17,177 nucleotides of DNA, taken from positions 1 to 17,177 of the forward strand of contig CAYNLG010000078.1 of NCBI GenBank assembly GCA_964397995.1, written 5' to 3'. Position 1 is the first letter of the stretch, and each line of letters begins with the position of its first letter. Shown here piece by piece: positions 1 through 7,942 of the stretch. Under the pieces are notes generated by a model. The model saw only the letters and a program-made list of their open reading frames with translations, was not told where the DNA came from and made no database searches. Source of the DNA: CAYNLG01 sp964397995 (GTDB taxonomy: Bacteria > Planctomycetota > Phycisphaerae > FEN-1346). The position numbers were made by a program, and so were the translations under genes.

Positions 1-83
1 CTCCCGTTGCGATGCGTCAATGCAATAAAGGGTATTCTTTAGCGGCCTGCTAGTCAGCTATCCTGAAAGCAGCACTCGCGGCC

Positions 84-962
84 TCAGAACAACCGATACA
101 AACACTCCGGGATCACGTGGCGCTGGTGCGTCAGCACCAACCCCACCGGTCGCACGTGGGCCGCGCGCAGTTGCCGAAGGGCCGCCTCCACCGATTCCCG
201 CCGCGTCTTGTTCATCCGCACCACGAGCAGGGCGTCTTGGGCGGTCCGGCCCAGGATGCCCGCGGTCGAGTGGCTGATGCTCCGCCCGTATTGCCGCTTG
301 GAGCCCGCCACATGGACGGGCGGCGTGTCCAGCAGGACGAAGTCGTAGTCCTTGCGAAGTCCGCCGATCAAATCCTCCAGTTCGGGCCGTCCCATGAGCT
401 CGCCCGTCTCGTCCTCCTCCACGCGACCTGCCGTCAGGATATGGAGGTTCTCGCACGTCGTCTCGCGCAGCGCCTCGGCCAGCGGGGTCTCGCCCCGCAG
501 GACCTCCGCCAAACCCGGCGACGCCGACTGCCTGAGCAGCGCATTCACGTTGCTCTTCTGGAGGTCGCAGTCCACCACCACCGTCCGGCGGTCAACCATC
601 TCGGCCAAGACGAACGCCAAGTTCAGGCACGTCACGGTCTTGCCTTCGCCCCCTTGGGCCGAGGTCACCAGCAGGCAGAACCGGCTGTCCTCGTACTGGG
701 CCAGCAGGTTGGTCCGCAGGGCCCGGTACTCCTCCGCCAAGCGCCCGCCGCGGTCGCCGTGGGCCACCAGTTCCGGTGCGTAGCCGTTGGTGATGGGCCG
801 CGCCCGGCGCGCGGGCCAACGCGGCTCGTCCTGGGTGGCAGGCGCGGCGCGTGCCTCGGCCGGCGCGGCGCCGCGTTCCGCGGCGGGGCGCTCGTCCCCG
901 GCCGCCGCGTGGGCGGCCCGCTCGGCCGCATGCTTCCGCATGGCATCGTGTACGTTGCCCAC
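84..962 (-). CDS. CpsD/CapB-type (BY-kinase-like) P-loop ATPase of an EPS locus
   Basis: Cytoplasmic P-loop kinase-like protein of 292 residues that would act with the chain-length protein encoded at 1841-3541 to control EPS polymerisation and export. Visible motifs are Walker A SAQGGEGKT (101-109), Walker A' TVVVDCDL (127-134) and Walker B FVLLDTPP (208-215). Residues 75-90 (LAEEYRALRTNLLAQY) are the usual lead-in to this domain. The first 60 residues are Ala/Arg-rich and low in complexity. The start is GTG, with AGGAG six bases upstream; that site overlaps the TAG stop of the preceding ATPase gene, so translation is probably coupled. It is the last gene of the four-gene export operon. BY-kinases normally end in a tyrosine cluster, but only one Tyr (289) is near this C terminus, so autophosphorylation may be reduced or absent. 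Family call is firm; kinase activity is inferred. Bases 1-83 downstream show no clear terminator. Confidence 0.9.
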   Translation of the reverse strand: MGNVHDAMRKHAAERAAHAAAGDERPAAERGAAPAEARAAPATQDEPRWPARRARPITNGYAPELVAHGDRGGRLAEEYRALRTNLLAQYEDSRFCLLVTSAQGGEGKTVTCLNLAFVLAEMVDRRTVVVDCDLQKSNVNALLRQSASPGLAEVLRGETPLAEALRETTCENLHILTAGRVEEDETGELMGRPELEDLIGGLRKDYDFVLLDTPPVHVAGSKRQYGRSISHSTAGILGRTAQDALLVVRMNKTRRESVEAALRQLRAAHVRPVGLVLTHQRHVIPECLYRLF

Positions 963-971
963 CGCAGACTC

Positions 972-1832
972 CTAGTCGCCGTCCTGACGTCCCGCCCGGA
1001 CCGGCTGGAGCATCCCCGCATTCCAGACAGTCATGTCGCGGAGCACCTCGTCCACCAGCGCCGCATCGAGACGCCGCGTACCCTTGGCGTACCCCGTCAG
1101 CAAGCAGTTGTCGCAGATCACGTTGATCAGCCGGGGGATGCCCTCGGCGGCCTCGTAGACGCGGCAGACGGCCTCCAGGCTGAAGTCGGCAAGCGACCGC
1201 CCCTCCGACGCCACGGCCAGGCGGTGCGCCACGTACGTCCCCGCGTCCTCGGCCGGGAGGGGTCCCAGATGGTAGCTCAGTACGATCCGCTGCCGCAGGG
1301 GCTCCCACTTCGGCTCCAGGATGCGGTCGCGCAGTTCCGGTTGGCCGATCAGCACGATCTGCACGAGGCGCTGGCCGTCGCGCTCCCAGTTCCAGATGAG
1401 CCGCAGCTCTTGCAGCACCGACGCCGGCAGGTCCTGCGCCTCGTCGACGAACAGCGCCGCCGTCCGGCCCCGCCGGTGCAGCCGCTCGAGGTACTGCTCC
1501 AGCTCCTCCACGAGGGCGAGCCGGTCGGCCCGGTTCGGCACGGTCAGCCCCGCCTTGGCCGCGAGCGCTCGCAGGAGCTGCTTGCTGGACTGCGGCGGGT
1601 GGCGGACCATCGCCGCCAGCGTCCCCAGCCCGAGCCGCGCCCCCAGCATGGTCCCGAGGAAGGTCTTGCCCGCCCCGACCTCGCCGGTCACCAGCACCAT
1701 GCCCTTCCGCTGGCGAACGGTGTACTCCATGTTCGCGAGGGCCTCGGCGTGGACCGCGCTCTCGTAGAAATACTTCGCGTCGCACCCGATCGAGAATGGG
1801 TACTCGCGTAAGTTGTAGAAGTCAAGGTACAT
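972..1832 (-). CDS. ExeA-like AAA+ ATPase of the EPS/PEP-CTERM locus
   Basis: Cytoplasmic AAA+ ATPase of 286 residues, of the ExeA/GspA-like type found beside exosortase A EPS genes (the XrtA-associated ATPase group); its exact job there is unknown. The N terminus MYLDFYNLREYPF is typical of the family. Walker A is GEVGAGKT (50-57), Walker B is LFVDEAQ (127-133), VLIGQPEL (160-167) is the sensor-1 region, LRQRI (179-183) holds a likely arginine finger, and GIPRLIN (231-237) is the sensor-2 region. An in-frame upstream start at 1868 is possible, but ATG 1832 is preferred: it begins exactly at the family N terminus and has AGGG six bases upstream, overlapping the TAG of the Wzz-like gene. No transmembrane or peptidoglycan-binding segment is seen, unlike full ExeA. 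Third gene of the export operon. Confidence 0.92.
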   Translation of the reverse strand: MYLDFYNLREYPFSIGCDAKYFYESAVHAEALANMEYTVRQRKGMVLVTGEVGAGKTFLGTMLGARLGLGTLAAMVRHPPQSSKQLLRALAAKAGLTVPNRADRLALVEELEQYLERLHRRGRTAALFVDEAQDLPASVLQELRLIWNWERDGQRLVQIVLIGQPELRDRILEPKWEPLRQRIVLSYHLGPLPAEDAGTYVAHRLAVASEGRSLADFSLEAVCRVYEAAEGIPRLINVICDNCLLTGYAKGTRRLDAALVDEVLRDMTVWNAGMLQPVRAGRQDGD

Positions 1833-1840
1833 GGAACACC

Positions 1841-3541
1841 CTACAAAGCCTGCTGCACCATCGGCCACACCTCAACCACCCGTGCCCCGAGGTACGCCAG
1901 CGGCGCCCCCGTCCACACCGCGTACTCGTCCGGATACTGGAGCCAAAGCACCGTGTTGAGGCACCCAAGCGCGATACCCGCCAGCAACACCACCGCGACC
2001 ACCGGCTCGATGACGAACCGGCACAGGCCGCGCCACGCGAGGCGACGGGGCGGCACGATCTCCCCCACGACCCCGTAGACGGGCAACCCGAACGTCTTCT
2101 CGGCGTCGCGGGTCGTCCACACCGTGCGGTCCGCCATGTTGGTGAGGAAGACCAGCCCGCCGCCGAAGGCCAAGCCGCCGGCCAAGGCGAAGCCCAGCAC
2201 CTTCGCGAGCGACGGCGACGACGGCGTGAACTGCTCCTCGGCCAACTGAACCGCATTCAGGTGCGTCCGACGCTTGGCCACCTCCGCCGAGAGGGCCATC
2301 TCGACACCAGTCAGTCGGTCCTGCCAATTCTTCTTTTCGGCCTCGAGTTCGCTCGTTTGCTTGGCGATACGAAGGTACTCTTGGCGAACCGGGGCGTAGT
2401 TGGCAATCAGGTTCTGCAGGGCGTCCAGCCGAGTCTGGAGGCGGCCCATCTCACTCTCGGCCATTTCGGCCTCCGACGTCGCCGCCGCCAAGGCCATCGC
2501 GATGTTCTCGCTCTCGTTGCCCTTGCCGTAGACCTTCTCGAGGACGGCTTCTTCCGGGGTTTCGGCGATCTGTTGCTCGAGTTCGGCGATCTTCTCCCGG
2601 AGCGTGACCACGGTCGGATGCCGCTCGGTCATGTGGTTCAGGGTCCGGGCGTTCGCAAGACCTTCTTGGTACTCGCGGCGCTTCTCCCGCAACCGCTCCA
2701 GCTCGGGGTTCGGCCCCATGACCACCTGGAGCGGCTCGTCGGGGTCGGTCTGGACCTGCTCGGCCAGCGCCTGGAGTCGCTGGAGCTTCTGGCGGGCCGT
2801 CGTCTGTTGCCGCCGCACGGTGTCAATGTCCGCGCTGATCTCGCGCATCTTCTCCTGGAGGGCGCCCGGGGACTCGGGCAGCATGCCCCCGTGCTCGGCC
2901 TCGAATTCGATGCGGCGCTTCGTCGCGGCCGCTAGGCGCTCTTCGGCGTCAGCCACCTGCCGCTCCAGGAAGTGGTGGCTGGCTCTCAGCCGCTCGACGA
3001 TGCTCTCGCTGACTCGGTTGATGTAATTCCGCACCAGCGTGTTCGGAAGCTCGCGGGCCAGCTCCGGGTCCTCGTGCGTGAAGCTGACCGACACTAGGTC
3101 GACCTGTTCGCTCCGCACCTCCCACCGCACCCGCACGGCCTCGCGCAGCCGCTTGACCATCTTCTGCTTCGCCTTGATGCCCTTGGGTGTCAGTTCGCCG
3201 TCCTGGGTGCGCGGCAAGCCGCGGGTCAGGCCGAGCTCATCGATGGCCCGCTCGATGGCCCCGCGGCCGGCCAGTTCGTGCTCCAGGGTCAGCTTGACGG
3301 CCTCGAACGATTCCGCCTCGCCGCGTTTCGCCTGCGAGGCCGCGTCCGCGCGCCGCTCGAACTTCGCCATGCCCGTGTACTTCTTCTCGAACTGGGGCAC
3401 GTACGGAATGGCCGCCAGTGCCGCGATCGCGAACAGCGACGCCGCCAGGACGAACAGCCCGCGGTGGCGGAAGACCACGCGCAGGACGTCGCGCGGCGTC
3501 GTCTTCTGCTTGCCTTGGTCGCTATCCGGCGGAAACGCCAT
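1841..3541 (-). CDS. Wzz-like polysaccharide chain-length determinant with coiled coil
   Basis: Inner-membrane polysaccharide co-polymerase of 566 residues, resembling the XrtA-associated chain-length determinant family. A short cytoplasmic N terminus is followed by TM1 (about 29-48), a large periplasmic part with charged heptad-rich stretches (about 183-330 and 355-430, coiled coil), a Pro/Ser motif TPSSPS (439-444) and TM2 (446-467). This is the usual Wzz order. A third hydrophobic segment (about 512-534) and a short C-terminal tail follow, which is more than the basic Wzz plan. The start is ATG at 3541, overlapping the TGA of the upstream Wza-like gene as TGATG; a TTG one codon earlier is in frame but less likely. 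It probably contacts the kinase (84-962) on the cytoplasmic side and the export protein on the periplasmic side. Known from the family: sets chain length and links polymerisation to export. Confidence 0.92.
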   Translation of the reverse strand: MAFPPDSDQGKQKTTPRDVLRVVFRHRGLFVLAASLFAIAALAAIPYVPQFEKKYTGMAKFERRADAASQAKRGEAESFEAVKLTLEHELAGRGAIERAIDELGLTRGLPRTQDGELTPKGIKAKQKMVKRLREAVRVRWEVRSEQVDLVSVSFTHEDPELARELPNTLVRNYINRVSESIVERLRASHHFLERQVADAEERLAAATKRRIEFEAEHGGMLPESPGALQEKMREISADIDTVRRQQTTARQKLQRLQALAEQVQTDPDEPLQVVMGPNPELERLREKRREYQEGLANARTLNHMTERHPTVVTLREKIAELEQQIAETPEEAVLEKVYGKGNESENIAMALAAATSEAEMAESEMGRLQTRLDALQNLIANYAPVRQEYLRIAKQTSELEAEKKNWQDRLTGVEMALSAEVAKRRTHLNAVQLAEEQFTPSSPSLAKVLGFALAGGLAFGGGLVFLTNMADRTVWTTRDAEKTFGLPVYGVVGEIVPPRRLAWRGLCRFVIEPVVAVVLLAGIALGCLNTVLWLQYPDEYAVWTGAPLAYLGARVVEVWPMVQQAL

Positions 3542-4440
3542 CAAAAGCCCCCCAGCGTGTAGGCCGTCGACGCCGGCAGCCGCAAGGTCTCGGTCGCCGG
3601 CCGGATCGGGAACAGCAGTTGCTGGATCGCCAGCCCCACTTCCGCCAGCGGGTTCGCCGGGACATACACGATGTCATCCGGCTGCAGGTACACGTTCCGC
3701 GACAGGTCTCCCTTCTCGAACATGGCCGTCAGGTCGATGCGCATGACCTTGGCCTCCGTCTGTTCAGGAGCGGACGGCCCGCTCTCCCCCTCGGTCAAGG
3801 CCTCGGCCGTCGCCACCACCGTCGGCGCTGCCGCCTCGTCGGTCCCAACCTCGGGCGCCTCGGCCCCGGCTTCCTCCAGAAGCTTGACGTCAACCCGGTA
3901 ACCACCGCGCCTTGGCGTCTTGCCACGCACGAGCAGAATCCGCTCCGGCCAGGCCATCTGCGTCGGCTGGCTGGTGGCCAGCAGGTCGAGCACCGTGTTC
4001 GCCCCGGTCCAAGCCTGCGGCCCCGGGCGGCCCACCTGCCCGAACACGTACACCCGCTGCGAGTTGTACCCCGCAACCTCGACCGTGGCGTCCACGCGCT
4101 CGTAGTAGTCCCGGGCCGCCTCGGTGATTCGCTCTTCGATCTGAACCGGCGTGAGGCCCGTTCGCTCGTCTCCGACGACGTCGATCTCGCCCACCAGCGG
4201 CAGATTGATGATGCCGTCCGGCCGGATCTGCTGCGACACCCCGTTGATCTCCGGCACGTACGTCGAGCGCACCGTGATCACGTCGGGGGGCAACACGCGG
4301 TACGGGACCCCCGAAACGGGCTTGGGGCGGTCCTGCAGGAAGGCGTGGAGACGGCCGGATTGCCCGGCGCAACCCCCACCTGTGGCCAGCGCGCTCGCGA
4401 TGGCCAAGAGACACGCCGTGCGGCGGAATCCAGGCGCCAT
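3541..4440 (-). CDS. Wza-like polysaccharide export protein (Poly_export/SLBB)
   Basis: Outer-membrane or periplasmic export protein of 299 residues for EPS. Residues 1-23 form a signal sequence (hydrophobic LLAIASALA) and Cys24 is the only candidate lipidation site, but the preceding GGG is a poor lipobox. The Poly_export domain begins YRVLPPDVITV (47-57) and includes IRPDGIINLPLVGEIDV (72-88). An SLBB-like segment begins QRVYVFGQVGRPG (128-140). A conserved-looking end, NVYLQPDDIVYVP (249-261), follows an Ala/Glu/Pro-rich insert (about 191-229). ATG 4440 is chosen because it starts the signal sequence and has a GGGGGGA purine run just upstream; the frame is open further to 4623 but that part has no protein-like features. 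First gene of the export operon, with a candidate promoter about 130 bases upstream. The protein is shorter than Wza, as is usual for the exosortase-associated export type. Confidence 0.9.
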   Translation of the reverse strand: MAPGFRRTACLLAIASALATGGGCAGQSGRLHAFLQDRPKPVSGVPYRVLPPDVITVRSTYVPEINGVSQQIRPDGIINLPLVGEIDVVGDERTGLTPVQIEERITEAARDYYERVDATVEVAGYNSQRVYVFGQVGRPGPQAWTGANTVLDLLATSQPTQMAWPERILLVRGKTPRRGGYRVDVKLLEEAGAEAPEVGTDEAAAPTVVATAEALTEGESGPSAPEQTEAKVMRIDLTAMFEKGDLSRNVYLQPDDIVYVPANPLAEVGLAIQQLLFPIRPATETLRLPASTAYTLGGF

Positions 4441-4880
4441 ATGTCCCCCCGGCTTGTGCGTATACCGACCCGGCACCGAACCCCCACAGGGTCCAGCCAT
4501 GCCGAGGTGCGCACCGACCCTTCTGCTCACAGCGCGACCACGCCGCGCTGCCTTACGTACCGATGGTAAACTATACACGAAATCCACCAAGACGCAACGC
4601 AATTCTTCGCCACGGGCGTACAAGGGAGGCTAACCGTCACTCGGACAGCAAGGCCGTGGCAACGTGCTACTCCGAATCGCGTGCCGACACCGGGCATGCA
4701 CGGGAACCCACGTGTACGCCACCGCGGCGAACCTGCCCCCCGAGCCGCGCCGCTTGCCGTGCCAGCGGTGTCGGCGTACCGCAGGCGCGCCGTAGGCCAG
4801 CCGCGCCGCCACGGCCGGCTGGGCCGGCCCCCTGGGCCTGGGAAGCGCGGCCCCGTACCAATCGGGAGCGTGGGGCCTGA
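4441..4880. other. 440-base gene-free gap between the PEP-CTERM genes and the export operon
   Basis: No credible gene is seen on either strand. The part next to the Wza-like gene holds a candidate minus-strand promoter (4570-4597), so 4441-4563 would be a 5' leader. The part next to the C39-like peptidase gene is very GC-rich and holds a 7-bp perfect inverted repeat with a 3-base loop at 4813-4829, about 52 bases past that gene's stop. No T-tract follows it on the minus strand. It may end or stabilise the peptidase transcript, but the evidence is weak. Confidence 0.4.
4570..4597 (-). promoter_or_regulatory. Candidate sigma-70-type promoter for the export operon
   Basis: On the minus strand TTGCGT (4592-4597), a 16-base spacer and TATAGT (4570-4575) lie in an AT-richer patch of the gap. 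The -10 box is one base off TATAAT; the -35 box matches only moderately. The predicted start near 4563 gives a leader of about 120 bases before the Wza-like ATG at 4440. Its position supports separate transcription of the four export genes from the PEP-CTERM genes upstream. Confidence 0.45.
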
Positions 4881-5669
4881 TCACGGGCGGCGGGACCCAC
4901 CTCGAGCGACCGTCGCGGCCAAGCCCAGAACCATGACGCCCAGCGTCGCCGGCTCAGGCACCGGGGCGAACCAATGCCCCGAACTGATGCCCATCGCCGT
5001 GCCGACAGGCTGGAAGGCCGCGTCGTACTCGATGCCCACCACGTTCGGATCGTGGTAGTAGTACCGCTCGGCCCCGGGAGAATCGTCGTATCCGACGACC
5101 GTCACACAGTGGTTCACCGTCCCGTCGCCGCCGGTGTCTACCGCGAAGACCATCGGCCGCCCGGCGTCGATCTCGGCCACAAACCGGTCCCACAGACCCC
5201 CGAACAGCGAGAACCACCCATTGGCATGCTCGTAGCCCCGGCTCTTGGCGTACTCCACAAGGCCGAAGTACACGGCCGCCTCGGACGTCTGCCCGTTACC
5301 CTTCGGGTCGCGGCTGGTGCCCATGAAGTCGGCCACGCAGTCATCGGTGTGCAGGGGCGGAGTCGCATCCGCGTCCCAGTAGTCGTCGTAATGGCCCGCC
5401 GAGCCGATCATGGCCTCGACGGCCGGCCGGTTGTCCGCCCAGCTGTTGCTGCCGGGGATCAGGTCGTCGTAGCCCTGGCCGTCCCAGTAGCCGATGACCA
5501 TGCCGCCGGCTGTCGGCGCGCAGCCGGGAAACCCGGTCGGGTACCCGGCAAAGCCCGCGGGGGCCTGGGCGTAGCTCGGCACGTCACTGACCTTGACGAC
5601 GGCACCGGACGCGACCGGGGCCAGCACCGCCAGCACGCCGAGCCCGCATAGAAAAGCGGGTGAACGCAT
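4881..5669 (-). CDS. Secreted C39-like cysteine peptidase with PEP-CTERM anchor
   Basis: Exported protein of 262 residues. A signal peptide (1-22, cleavage near ASG-A) is followed by a papain-fold, C39-like domain: VPSYAQ at 30-35 (possible oxyanion Gln35), GCAPTAGGMVIGYW (49-62) with candidate nucleophile Cys50, NHCVTVVGYDD (186-196) with His187, and YYYHDPN (203-209) with Asp207 as third catalytic residue. The C-terminal signal is VPEP (237-240), a hydrophobic stretch and a basic end (ARGGSRRP), more divergent than in the seven other tagged proteins. ATG 5669 is preferred over an upstream in-frame start because it opens the signal peptide and has AAAGGA seven bases before it. Known: such domains cleave peptides or are inactive homologues. 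Inferred: surface-anchored or exosortase-processed protease. Its substrate is not evident. Last of the eight PEP-CTERM genes. Confidence 0.88.
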   Translation of the reverse strand: MRSPAFLCGLGVLAVLAPVASGAVVKVSDVPSYAQAPAGFAGYPTGFPGCAPTAGGMVIGYWDGQGYDDLIPGSNSWADNRPAVEAMIGSAGHYDDYWDADATPPLHTDDCVADFMGTSRDPKGNGQTSEAAVYFGLVEYAKSRGYEHANGWFSLFGGLWDRFVAEIDAGRPMVFAVDTGGDGTVNHCVTVVGYDDSPGAERYYYHDPNVVGIEYDAAFQPVGTAMGISSGHWFAPVPEPATLGVMVLGLAATVARGGSRRP

Positions 5670-5800
5670 CGTGTTTCCTTTCGTCGCTTCTCCCCCGGTG
5701 CTCGTCACGATGGCCGCCAACCCCCGGATCGGCATGCCTTGCGGTGATGCGTGATGCCAAAACAGACGCGTACGTTCCCGGCTCAACCATCCCGGGCCGG

Positions 5801-5846
5801 TGGACCCGTCCCGGCAGGCGGCAACGCCACCCGCCGGGACCGTCCA
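5801..5846. other. Long interrupted hairpin between two PEP-CTERM genes
   Basis: Nested inverted repeats: outer arms 5801-5805/5842-5846, middle arms 5808-5815/5833-5840 (8 bp, perfect), and an inner GGCG/CGCC stem closing a GCAA loop (5817-5828). It lies 54 bases past the stop of the gene at 5900-6928 and before the C39-like peptidase gene. No T-tract follows on the minus strand. It may be a mRNA-stabilising or termination structure. Confidence 0.4.
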
Positions 5847-5899
5847 CGTTGGCGTCTATCAGCGGCGCGGGCGCCCTGAGGCGATCGCACCGGGAACCG

Positions 5900-6928
5900 T
5901 CATCGACGGCGGCGGACGTAACGCCCCAGGCTGCCGATGGCCAGCACCAGGCCGGCCAGCGTCACCGGCTCCGGCACCGCCACGGCCTCCAGGGCATTCA
6001 CGTTTTCACTCGCACTGCCGGCGTATCCCTGGACCACGTGGCCCGTGTCCCAGAGGTGGCACCCGTGATACAGGTACCGGACACCCGTCGCGTCCCAGAC
6101 GAAGATCTCGCCTCCGTCCAAGGTGCCGACCGGCGCCAAGCTGAACAGGATGGAATCCACTGCGTCGTCGAAGAGACCGTCGCCGCAATCGGCATCCCAG
6201 GTCATCATGGCGTCGAGGTCGATGTCCTCGTAGCTGATTGTGCCGACCAGCGGCTCGAGCGCCGCGGCGATGGCCACGTCGCTCAACCACTCCGTACTCA
6301 CCGGGCCGCCGGGGGCATAGGGATCATACGCCCAGACGGCGATGCCGCCCGGATCGCCGGCCAGTGAGAACCGGTTTGAGTCGTCGACCATCTCCTCGCC
6401 CCAGACCTCCAGGCCATCGACGTCGTTGAGGTCTTTCGCGTCCAACATTGTATCGAAGCCCGGGTTGATGCAGGGCACATACGCCCAGACGTCGGCACCC
6501 GAGCAGCAGTGCGGTTTCTCGTAGTAGATCTGAGGGTCGGCCGTCGTCGACCAGAGCAGCGACGCCTGGTCCTCGATGACCGCGTGATACAGCGTGTCCT
6601 GGCAGTTGGCCAGCGCGTCCACCTCGGGCTCCAGCGGCGGGTCGTCGGTCGTGACTCCGCTGCCCATGTAGTTGAACGTGTCGGCAACGCCGCCCTGCCC
6701 ATCCCACATCAGGACCTGCAGCCACGATGGGAAGCCCATCTGGTTTTTGTCGATGTGGTTCGAGTACTCCTTGCCGGGCACCTGGCAAGGCGTCGGCACC
6801 TTGCAGCCGGGGATCGGCTCGACGAACGGCCCGCACGAGTTGTACGGGAACGTGCTCGCGCGCGCACTGACCCCGACCAGCAGCACCAGCACCGCCGTCC
6901 CGGCAAGGATCTGTAAGGTGTGTCGCAT
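5900..6928 (-). CDS. Cys-rich PEP-CTERM protein of unknown function
   Basis: Exported protein of 342 residues that I do not recognise. The signal peptide is about 1-25 (TAVLVLLVGVSARAS). The mature part is acidic and has nine cysteines (32, 42, 48, 109, 141, 142, 153, 248, 290), including a CC pair, suggesting disulfides or metal binding. Trp and Tyr are frequent (e.g. EVWGEEM, AVWAYDPYAP). The end is a clean PEP-CTERM signal: VPEP (318-321), a hydrophobic helix, and YVRRRR. ATG 6928 has AAGGAG seven bases upstream; a second in-frame ATG at 6946 lies before that site and is less likely. Two 10-bp direct repeats lie 42-72 bases upstream. The export and anchoring signals are certain, the biochemical role is not. 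Confidence 0.85.
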   Translation of the reverse strand: MRHTLQILAGTAVLVLLVGVSARASTFPYNSCGPFVEPIPGCKVPTPCQVPGKEYSNHIDKNQMGFPSWLQVLMWDGQGGVADTFNYMGSGVTTDDPPLEPEVDALANCQDTLYHAVIEDQASLLWSTTADPQIYYEKPHCCSGADVWAYVPCINPGFDTMLDAKDLNDVDGLEVWGEEMVDDSNRFSLAGDPGGIAVWAYDPYAPGGPVSTEWLSDVAIAAALEPLVGTISYEDIDLDAMMTWDADCGDGLFDDAVDSILFSLAPVGTLDGGEIFVWDATGVRYLYHGCHLWDTGHVVQGYAGSASENVNALEAVAVPEPVTLAGLVLAIGSLGRYVRRRR

Positions 6929-6969
6929 TGTGCGTCTCCTTGTCATGGGTTCTGCACTCGCCTTCGGGT

Positions 6970-7000
6970 TCTCACGAACCGGCCCATCCGTCTCACGAAC
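6970..7000. repeat. Two 10-bp direct repeats spaced 21 bp, upstream of a PEP-CTERM gene
   Basis: TCTCACGAAC occurs at 6970-6979 and again at 6991-7000, start to start 21 bases, two helical turns. The pair sits 42-72 bases before the ATG at 6928, where an activator or repressor site would be expected. No promoter boxes were recognised beside it, so an operator role is only a suggestion. Confidence 0.3.
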
Positions 7001-7030
7001 GACCGGGGCCGGCCATTCACAGCGCCCGCG

Positions 7031-7059
7031 CGCCGGGGGGCGAGGGGATCCCCCCGGCG
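7031..7059. other. 10-bp perfect GC hairpin after a PEP-CTERM gene
   Basis: Arms 7031-7040 and 7050-7059 are exact inverted repeats with a 9-base loop. The hairpin starts 35 bases past the stop of the gene at 7094-7891. No T-run follows on the minus strand. It may act in termination or mRNA 3'-end protection. Confidence 0.45.
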
Positions 7060-7093
7060 GGGCGTCCGTCTTCGCCTCGACGCCGCACGGCAC

Positions 7094-7891
7094 TCACCGC
7101 CGCCGGCGCACGTACCGGCCCAGGCAACCGATACCCATCACCAGGCCGGCCACCGTCACCGGCTCGGGCATGGGGTCGGTCGGCAACCCGGGCACCCACA
7201 GGGCGTAGTCCTGGTAGCCCTCGTTCGCGAGGACCCGCAGACCGACGTCCGGCTGGTCGGTCCCCAGGCTCGAGAGCCACGAGTTGGCCAGGGTCAGCCA
7301 GTCGTCGGGGTTCCAGGAGGCGTACCTCTCCATCCAGAGCCGACCGGCGGTGACGTCGTACGTGCCGCTCGTCTCGTAGATGATTTCCCAGACGGACGCC
7401 TCGAAGGCGGCCGCTCCGACGTGGCTCCCGACGTCGCCCGTGTGTTGATCGAAGAGGCGCCGGAGGTCCCACGCCTTCTCGATGCCCATGGGCACGTTGT
7501 CGCCCCCGATGGGCGCGAGCTCCGGGTGGTACACGTCGTACGTGGTATAGTCCGCCAGCGTATACTGCTCCAGGTCGGCACAGAACGTGCCGATCACACC
7601 GTTGATGTTGGCGGCATCTACCACGTCTTCCCCTTGGCCCGAGTACGTCCCCGGCGTGGTGTCCACCTGCAGGAGGTACCGCCCGGCCACAACCGTTCGC
7701 GTGCCGCCGTCCAGGTGGGCGATGGCGTTCACATACGGGTTGACCGTGTAGTACCGCAGGTCGACCTGGCCCAGGGACGTTGCCCACGCGGGCGGACCAA
7801 GGGCAAGGACCGCGGCGGTCGCGAGCAGCGCGGCCACCGTGGCCGGGCCGCCTCGCGGGCGGCCCCTTACGGAGGGTTTCATGCGTCTCAC
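7094..7891 (-). CDS. PEP-CTERM protein with thioester-domain-like signature (Gln replaced by Glu)
   Basis: Exported protein of 265 residues, clearly paralogous to the protein encoded at 10978-11766: both share TSLGQV after the signal peptide, G-TFCAD, AWDLRRLFDQHTGD and LWVPGLP/MWVPGLP. The signal peptide is about 1-38. FCAD (Cys104) and the later FEASVWEI (163-170) resemble the two motifs of bacterial thioester domains, [YFL]C and hydrophobic-Q-x-x-hydrophobic-W, except that the Gln position is Glu164. An internal Cys-Gln thioester therefore could not form in the standard way. The C terminus is MPEP (241-244), a hydrophobic stretch and YVRRRR. The start is GTG 7891, five bases from GGGAGG; an ATG three codons in is too far from that site. 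Known: thioester domains are covalent adhesins in Gram-positives. Applying that here is inference. Confidence 0.85.
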   Translation of the reverse strand: MRRMKPSVRGRPRGGPATVAALLATAAVLALGPPAWATSLGQVDLRYYTVNPYVNAIAHLDGGTRTVVAGRYLLQVDTTPGTYSGQGEDVVDAANINGVIGTFCADLEQYTLADYTTYDVYHPELAPIGGDNVPMGIEKAWDLRRLFDQHTGDVGSHVGAAAFEASVWEIIYETSGTYDVTAGRLWMERYASWNPDDWLTLANSWLSSLGTDQPDVGLRVLANEGYQDYALWVPGLPTDPMPEPVTVAGLVMGIGCLGRYVRRRR

Positions 7892-7942
7892 GGATGCCTC
7901 CCTTTCTCTCAGACTGTGAAACGGCCTCCGGTTGGCTGCACG

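Noticed and set aside
117..1811. Long plus-strand open frame
   Set aside because: It is antisense to the kinase and ATPase genes, has no family motifs, and is Arg/Pro/His-rich as expected from opposite-strand frames in GC-rich DNA.
1796..4569. Further long plus-strand frames over the Wzz and Wza genes
   Set aside because: Shadows of genes with clear motifs on the minus strand.
4743..4809. 11-bp direct repeat AGCCGCGCCGC (4743 and 4799)
   Set aside because: Low-complexity GC sequence; expected by chance in this gap.
4630..4884. 84-codon minus-strand frame in the 440-base gap
   Set aside because: No ribosome-binding site, no signal or domain, composition as expected for noncoding GC-rich DNA.
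6408..6445. Dockerin- or EF-hand-like reading of DLNDVDGLEVWG in the Cys-rich protein
   Set aside because: Only one loop-like segment is present, with wrong spacing and no second copy.
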